Source: Toxoplasma gondii ME49 (taxonomy: Eukaryota; Apicomplexa; Conoidasida; Eucoccidiorida; Sarcocystidae). From it: a stretch of DNA of 64,000 nucleotides. Each line of letters starts with the position of its first letter. Position 1 is the first letter of the stretch. The position numbers were made by a program, and so were the translations under genes. This document shows, in pieces, positions 58,278 through 64,000 of the stretch. The DNA is taken from contig NC_031470.1 in assembly GCF_000006565.2 (NCBI RefSeq), positions 1,862,954 to 1,926,953 of the forward strand. Reading direction: 5' to 3'. Below the pieces are notes generated by a model. The model did no database searches and was not told the DNA's origin. It was given only the letters and a program-made list of their open reading frames with translations.

Positions 58278-60163
58278 TTATGAATCTGCTCGTGTGTTCC
58301 TAATGTTTTGGGACATTGTCATGTCTACTAAATTCGATGATGCCGGCGTCGAGATCTTTTCTGATGAAGGCAATGCTGCATTCAGAACGCACCGCATTTA
58401 GCAGGATAGGCCGCACATGACGTTAAACACATCTATATTTAGATGGCGTGAATGCCGACAACCAGCTACTTACATTTTTGGCCTTGGCTTGACTCGAGTA
58501 ACGAAAAGGTCAACTGCCGAAGTTCGTTCAAAAACTTCCAGTTTTCCTCCGATTCGAACCGGTCAATGATCTCGTCCCTGGTCCACGTAAGACCACAGCG
58601 AGCTCCTGCCGATCACGTAAAGCATTCACACAAGTGAAACCAATCCTCCAGCGTATAGGCAGTTTCACCAAGTGGTCAATATGACCCTCTAAACACACGT
58701 CAAGGACAACGTTTCAGACAAACCTTCTTCAACCAGCGTCTTCAGGATCAGCTTCTGTGAAACAACGTCCGGCAGTAGGCTATCAGCCGAAATTTTCTCG
58801 CCCGAGGCGATTGACAGGAGAGTCAGCATGGCTGAGAGACCCCATGCTCCCCAGTTCGCTGTCGTCGCAACTGCAAGGCAAAACAGAGATTACCGAAACC
58901 ATACATTCGGTCGTCAGGCATTGTAGCCCGCACCATATGCGCATCGATCCTCACGATCAACTTACCCAGAGTAAAGTCCGCTTGGACACTGCACCCTATA
59001 TCTTCTCCGTATTCAACGTTTTCCTTGACACAGCTGATTAAGCCTCCCATTCCTAGCTCGTTACCTGCAGTTAGAAAAAGACATAGTCGGCACGGCTGGT
59101 GTCGTTAAGTGACAGCTGTGCGCCACAAGGCGATGTTGCGCAGATAGTTTGAGCCTCACCCAGTTCCCCAATGACGGCAGTGGTGGCCACGTGATCCGGC
59201 CGCAGAGCGAACCTCTCGGGCCGAGTGAAAAAGAACTTGAAAGAGGAATCAAATGCAGTCATATTTGCCCGATCATGCGCTCGAGTTTCGCCTTCTTCTC
59301 CTGGCCCCGGTCTGGGAAGAGAAATCGAGCAAGACAAAGGCGTATGCGAGTCCGAAATTACTCAAACATGTTAGGATGACTCAGATGCTGGCAAGAGAAG
59401 CATCTGTTCTTCAACAGTTCACCTGCCAAGGTTTAGGATGAAATCGGCTGCGTCGTACACGTTCTGTAGTCGGACATCTTCAGCCTCTGTCCAGTTGCGC
59501 TGGCAAGCAAATTTGACGTATGCCGCTGTCTCAATTGGAATGTCCTGAAGCATCAAAGACAGTCAGCCAGGTTGGAGTGAACAAGTGAACTTCGTGCACT
59601 GTAGGTTCCAGATCATTCGATCATTTTTTGGGCTACCCTTACCTTCAGGGTGGCCGCAGTCAAATCTGCACACTCATCCATGGAAAGGTTTGCCTTTTTG
59701 AGAGCCTCGAACACTTGCTCATGATTCAGTTCATCTGAGAAAACAAACGCAGACCCACGTGAGTCGAGCAATATGCTGCATTGTGTCTCCGCAGGAATGT
59801 TCAAGCATCCGTACACGCTTCTACGTGACAGAGAGTGGCAAACCTGGACTTGCCTGTTACGAGAACGACTTGTCGACCCAATCGCTGGAGAGTTCGAGTG
59901 ATAGCAAATGCACCACCAGGTCCGTCTGTGTCTGTAGGAGGCCACATAATTGTACAGTTAGCTGAGCCTACAAGGATCGCCACGACCTTGGTTGTAGGGG
60001 AGAGCAGTGTTTCAGCCATTGAGAGGAGTTGCCCCTTCCCGCCGGCTTCGTAGAGCGTTCTAACTCCACCTTTAATTTTATGATGGCCGGACTCCCGAAC
60101 AAGCAACTCTTCCAGCTGCTGACTCCATGCGGCTGCTGATGAGTTATGCGTGTGTTCCGTCAT
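58278..60163 (-). CDS. D-glutamate cyclase-like protein (DUF4392)
   Basis: Exons 60163-59815, 59734-59643, 59544-59423, 59311-59160, 59064-58966, 58870-58724, 58605-58474 and 58375-58278, about 396 residues. If the last donor (GTAAGT at 58473) is ignored, the frame instead stops at 58466 after 366 residues. Family landmarks: VVAILVG, then PPTDTDGPGGAFAITRTL with VVLVTG (about 80-105), a variant NLGRPGPGEEG block, VIGELGNELGMGGL, IGCSVQADFTLVATTANWGA and a C-terminal VEEGARCGLTW. In animals DGLUCY converts D-glutamate to 5-oxo-D-proline in mitochondria; bacterial relatives are stand-alone proteins like this one. The usual acidic residue before RPG is Gly, and GDGGNE reads GELGNE, so activity is uncertain. 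No targeting peptide is evident. The exon 1/2 join is the weakest. Confidence 0.82.
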
Positions 60164-61523
60164 CGTGAATAAGGAATATGCGTAAACCTCGTCTTACAAC
60201 GCGGGAATCTAGACAAACGGAACTCTTTCTTCTCGACTTGCGAACGTCCGTCTGAGCTCACTGTAAAACGGTCCGACTTTAGATTCAAAAGTGGTAAGGA
60301 AGACATTCCGTTGATTCTATGGACTCGGGGTCGCATCGGCGACCGGGGATAAAACGAGCAACCAGCGTGAGGAGAAAGTGCAGCAGTCAGCAACAGTGGT
60401 TGCATCAGGAACTCAAGTAACAATGCCCGATCCCCTACTCTGCAATCTCTTTTACTGGAGGATAGTGACCAACAAGCCACTGTTCATGTTGCCTGGCTCA
60501 CTGACATCGGACCACCTTGCGTGCCGACGGCTTTGCCAGCCATTGAGACCCTCGAAGGTAGCGGGCCAAAAAGGTGTTTTCAGAGAACCAATATAGTAGG
60601 GTCCATGACCAGTCTCTCAGGAAGCCAGGAAATGACGGTGAGCTGAGCCCTCTTTGGTCCAAGCCTTCTAGCGAGGGTGATAGCTCCGATTGAATGGTAC
60701 TAACATACAGTGCCCGTTGCGGTAGAAGCGAAATCGAGCGACGCATGCCACAAACACATGTGCCTTTTTTCCGCCATATACTCGCAGGTTTCCGAGCCAC
60801 ACGCTACGTTCTTCGCCACAAAGGGTTTTAGCATTCACACGTGGCGGTTAGAGACGGAAGAAAGGTCACCGCGGTAGCGACAATGCACACGTCCCTGTAC
60901 ATCTGCGATAACATTGATGGACCGCGCATCTTTTACCACCTGAGCGTATGTACCTTCCCGCCCCTTCTGTGGTGGTTTGCATCGTACAAACCCACCGGGT
61001 CCAGGGACACACTCGGGTGCTACCGAATACGATAATGCCTTGTGTCGCGAAGTATCTGCAGATCCATTCCCTGCTCTGGTAGGTGGTTCGTCAATGTGGT
61101 TGAGCTGCTCGCTGCCTAATTTCGAGTGGGCAGTAAACGTTATCGGTGACTCACTCAATTACGAAGCACATGGCTCTTCTATGGGAAAAGGAAGAAACTC
61201 TCGCTGACTAGGAGCGACGTCGACTGTTGGGATGGCTACAAGCACAGTAACAGGGCAGCTTAGCTGCCCTGTTACTGCCCTTTACTAAATTCTCACACGT
61301 TACGTCCATACACCGGAAACAACCGAAAAGGAGGGCACACATATCTGGCATGCCAGAAGAAAAAGTGCGAGTAACGTTGTTAAATCAAGGACCTGCATCA
61401 GTTTTTTTGAGTACAAAATTTGACACTATCTGCGCACCCTGTCCTTTTGAAACTCTGCTAGCACAGGGATCCAACGGCGAAAAATCCGCGGAAACAAAAC
61501 CGGCACCTGTCAACAACTACTAC
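60164..61523. other. Intergenic region with a palindrome
   Basis: 5' flank of the DUF4392 gene and 3' flank of the phosphatase gene, about 1.4 kb. It holds the perfect inverted repeat at 61245-61277 and otherwise only unsupported short ORFs. Confidence 0.45.
61245..61277. repeat. Perfect 33-bp palindrome (hairpin or cruciform)
   Basis: CAGTAACAGGGCAGCT, one T, then AGCTGCCCTGTTACTG: 16-bp perfect arms with a single central base. It lies about 250 bp downstream of the phosphatase stop, so it may fall in that 3' UTR. Confidence 0.9.
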
Positions 61524-62786
61524 TCATAGCTCATCTCCGCGAGAGCTCCCATTTGAGTTCTCTTCGCCGCAACTCCCGCCGTCGTCAGTGTTTGTAGTCG
61601 TTATGTCTGTCGAGTTTTTCAAAGGTGGGATATTCAACTGCCTCTTACTCCCACGGACGTTGGGCTCACTGTCAGTGCCCTGCTTCGAAATGTCAAGTCT
61701 CCATTCAAAAAAGGTACCATCGCGGATTTCGAGCATCCTAGGCGAATCAGCTACGTACCGGCTGACTCCTGTGTCGATCAGGAGGAGCCTCCCACCACAG
61801 TATACCTCAATATTGCCAGATTCCTGCACTGTATGGCCAATGACCATTTTCTCAGAGTCCAGTATCCCTAGTGTTTTGTCAAGTTCCTCACATATCTTCG
61901 TCATTTGCCCCATGGAATAAACCCGTGTCCATAGCGGACCTTGAGAACCAGCCACAAACAGATCACCCGTTGACGATCCCATGGCCTCGTTGTAGAACCG
62001 AGAGTTATGTAGCTTGCAATCGTTGGCCAATTCTTCTCGAAGTTGTTGCGTAAGCTTGCTGAGTCCCAAAACAGCGAAGTCGCTCGGGATCCCTGCATGG
62101 GAGAAGATGACGCCATTTGCCTTTATTGATAGTGGGAATGATCGGAGCATGTTGCCATAATGCCCGCCATCCATGAACTGCCGGCGGCGCTCCAGGGCAC
62201 CTCCAAATTCAATCGTTTCCGAAGGATGAGCGTATCGAAAATCTCCACAGATATTCATTACATCGTGGTTTCCGAGAAGTTGAATTATTTTTCCTCCTTG
62301 TTCCGTTGCTTGCGCAGATAGACTCGCGAAGTAGTCGTAAATGCGCTTTCCATCGGGGCCCCTATCGACGACATCACCAGTCTGAATCAGGAGAGTGTCG
62401 CCTGCAATCCAGTTCCCGTCTTCATCTACTACTCCGGCTCCGTACAGCAGTAGCATTGTATTGCCGATATCGCCGTGAAGATCGCCGACAGCTAAAATTC
62501 GAGAACCAGGCCAGTGAAAGTCAAGGGGATCAGATGTCACGGCAGTCATCGGCCGTACCATAAAGCATGTAAGAAGGAAAGTAAGCACGACCAAGCTCAT
62601 GCTGGCGCTCACTCGAACACGTAGGTAGTTGTGCCACGTGCTTTCGATGAAAGGGGGCACGGCCACGCTTCTCCTTGAAGGTGGTTCCCGTTTCTCTGTC
62701 CACGGCGGTCTCCATTGTGAAAGAAGCGAGCCGATGGATGTGAGCTCCATGGAAAACCAGGAACCACGTTGGAGCGGGAAAAACAT
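61524..62786 (-). CDS. Shewanella-like protein phosphatase (SHLP), ER-type
   Basis: Single exon, 420 residues, ATG 62786 (A at -3). An N-terminal hydrophobic segment (about 62-79, MSLVVLTFLLTCFMV) would insert into the ER. All PPP-type metallophosphatase motifs are present: GDLHGD (101-106), GDVVDRGP (137-144), GNHD (172-175), SHAGIP, and IGHT near the C-terminal end. The spacing fits the bacterial-like SHLP family found in plants and apicomplexans and absent from animals. Plasmodium SHLP1 is an ER-associated enzyme needed for ookinete and apical-complex development (published). After the domain comes a hydrophilic tail ending in GDEL, close to KDEL/HDEL retrieval signals. A lumenal phosphatase held in the early secretory pathway is the likely role. 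Confidence 0.92.
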   Translation of the reverse strand: MFFPLQRGSWFSMELTSIGSLLSQWRPPWTEKREPPSRRSVAVPPFIESTWHNYLRVRVSASMSLVVLTFLLTCFMVRPMTAVTSDPLDFHWPGSRILAVGDLHGDIGNTMLLLYGAGVVDEDGNWIAGDTLLIQTGDVVDRGPDGKRIYDYFASLSAQATEQGGKIIQLLGNHDVMNICGDFRYAHPSETIEFGGALERRRQFMDGGHYGNMLRSFPLSIKANGVIFSHAGIPSDFAVLGLSKLTQQLREELANDCKLHNSRFYNEAMGSSTGDLFVAGSQGPLWTRVYSMGQMTKICEELDKTLGILDSEKMVIGHTVQESGNIEVYCGGRLLLIDTGVSRYVADSPRMLEIRDGTFFEWRLDISKQGTDSEPNVRGSKRQLNIPPLKNSTDITTTNTDDGGSCGEENSNGSSRGDEL

Positions 62787-63691
62787 GTTTGGAAAATGAA
62801 GAAGCTGGTTGCGTTAGAAACTGATAGCCTGCCGTTTGCAACACTCTGGAACGCCAGTACTCGGGGAATGGGCGAGATAGCGCTCCGATGTGAGCTCTGC
62901 TGTGAAAAGAAGCGTCCAATTCAAGTACAAGAAGATTTCCAGGGCAATTAGTTGCATTGTTGGCCAACTCCAACTAGCATACGCGACTTGGCGTACGTCT
63001 AACTATAGCGGGACTGCCACCACGCATGTTTGGACCTGCGGCCGCCTCCACACACTTACTCTAGATGCACTTCTCAACACGATGTGATATCTGGACGAGG
63101 ACAAAAGTACAAATATCGGTCAAGACTTCCACGCTGTCAAAAGTGCGCGTCAGTTGAACCCCAAAGGCACAACAACTCAGCAACATCTACACGGTTTCTC
63201 GCGGTGGGAGGTCTGCATGCAAAAAAAGTGACCCCCACCCTCACGGAGTTCAAGAGGGCATCTTCGTCCTGTAGTCACGCAGCAGCGCTTTTTACTTCTC
63301 CATTTCGGCTTACAGGGCCGTCTACACTTCTTTTTGTCTCTACACCGGTAGGAGACCTGTTGGACAAACTGTCCGGCGGCATGACTGTAGAGGACGTCTC
63401 TTGCTTGAAACGCATCGTAGAGGACTGGCCGGCTCTCAAGCCTGCAGCACCCGATCACTGTTTGACTGCCCCCGCAGTACACAAGGCAACACGCGTCAGC
63501 TTACTTCGTTCAACTTCTGCCCTGACAGGGTTCGGGATCTGCAGAGGAACTTGTGATGCAAGGACGCATGGCTTGCGTGCAGGATTCTTTACCATCGCAT
63601 GAATCGGTTCGAATGCTGCCTGAACAATATCTCTGTTTTTGATGAATGTTTCCTATAGTCGCGCAATGTCAGATTTTTAGCGGATGACCTC
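62787..63691. other. Spacer between two minus-strand genes
   Basis: 5' flank of the phosphatase gene and 3' flank of the gene at the right edge. A plus-strand frame at 63030-63602 is open for 190 codons but lacks domain or splice support. Confidence 0.4.
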
Positions 63692-64000
63692 CTACCGAAT
63701 ACGATTCTTCTGAATATTCAGAAGTCTCTGCTTCTCAGACACGTAATCGTCTTCGTCGGCTCTTCGTTCCGCCTGCTCGATCCTCAAGAGTGAGTCTGCA
63801 TTCCCCGAAATTTGGTATAGTGTTCTGCAGATATCGCAGCTTGTTTCCTACGCACCCAGCGCTTCAAGCACATCCTCAGTGTCTTCCTCTGGAGCCTGAA
63901 AAGCAACGCATATGTTGCCCGCTTCTGCCTTGAAGAACAGGTCACCTTACATGAACGCGGATCTTGAAGTCCGATTTCCCTTCGAATGCAGACAGCAGAG
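63692..64000 (-). CDS. C-terminal exons of an unidentified gene (continues beyond right edge)
   Basis: Three exons read on the minus strand: 64000-63951, 63895-63856 and 63795-63692. They join in phase (GTAAGG donor to TTGCTTTTCAG; GTGCGT donor to GGGGAATGCAG) and end at TAG. The product reads LLSAFEGKSDFKIRVH, then APEEDTEDVLEALDSLLRIE, then QAERRADEDDYVSEKQRLL and NIQKNRIR. This is a hydrophilic, probably helical C-terminus. No family recognised from 64 residues. Confidence 0.65.

Noticed and set aside
63030..63602. 190-codon plus-strand frame near the right end
   Set aside because: No ATG at its start, no recognisable domain, and no evidence of splicing.
1..64000. Transposons, CRISPR arrays, rRNA, tRNA, organelle fragments
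   Set aside because: Looked for by eye; nothing recognisable. Short mitochondrial or tRNA fragments could be missed without a search (BLASTN to the mitochondrial genome, tRNAscan-SE).

Overview
The window is nuclear DNA of a coccidian apicomplexan, almost certainly Toxoplasma gondii. The 269-codon ORF at 41627-42436 is recognisable as the dense-granule protein GRA8. The rest has the expected texture: genes on both strands, many introns with GTAAGT/GTATGT-type donors and pyrimidine-AG acceptors, and long low-complexity inserts in conserved proteins. There are no operons, and no prokaryotic, viral or transposon genes were seen. Gene models were built by hand by joining reading frames at GT/AG sites with matching phase and, where possible, by checking that the joined protein restores a known family. 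Single splice sites may be off by a few bases.

Left part (1-20 kb): an unrecognised basic protein with W/R/L-rich helices (+, 1228-4323); a divergent CDK-like kinase in seven exons (-, 6011-9092); a small unrecognised two-exon gene (-, about 10.3-10.7 kb); a DNA polymerase delta small-subunit (POLD4/p12) homologue (-, 11455-12253), divergent from the spliceosomal protein RBM22/Ecm2 (+, 12785-14434); an ankyrin-repeat protein (-, 14849-16268); and an unrecognised polytopic membrane protein in about 14 tiny exons (-, 17406-19409).

Middle (20-41 kb): a 106-residue two-exon ORF (-), a membrane-anchored BEM46/ABHD13-type alpha/beta hydrolase (+, 21162-23901), a RING-H2 protein (-, 25996-27876), and a 12-exon FAM135-type lipase-fold protein (-, 30349-40126) that keeps its Ser-Asp-His triad.

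Right part (41-64 kb): GRA8 (+); the RNase P/MRP subunit POP1 with large inserts (-, 44315-50587); a diverged RidA-like gene (+, about 51.56-52.41 kb); the axonemal protein CFAP91/MAATS1 with an apparent one-base frameshift (+, 54730-57941); a DUF4392 D-glutamate cyclase-like protein (-, 58278-60163); a Shewanella-like phosphatase ending in GDEL (-, 61524-62786); and the last three exons of an unidentified gene entering from the right edge (-, 63692-64000).

These are mostly unrelated single genes. Themes that recur are RNA processing (RBM22, POP1), DNA replication and cell-cycle control (POLD4, CDK-like kinase), the gamete flagellum (CFAP91) and host interaction (GRA8). The least described items are the many-exon membrane protein, the gene at 1228-4323, the RidA-like gene and the D-glutamate cyclase homologue.
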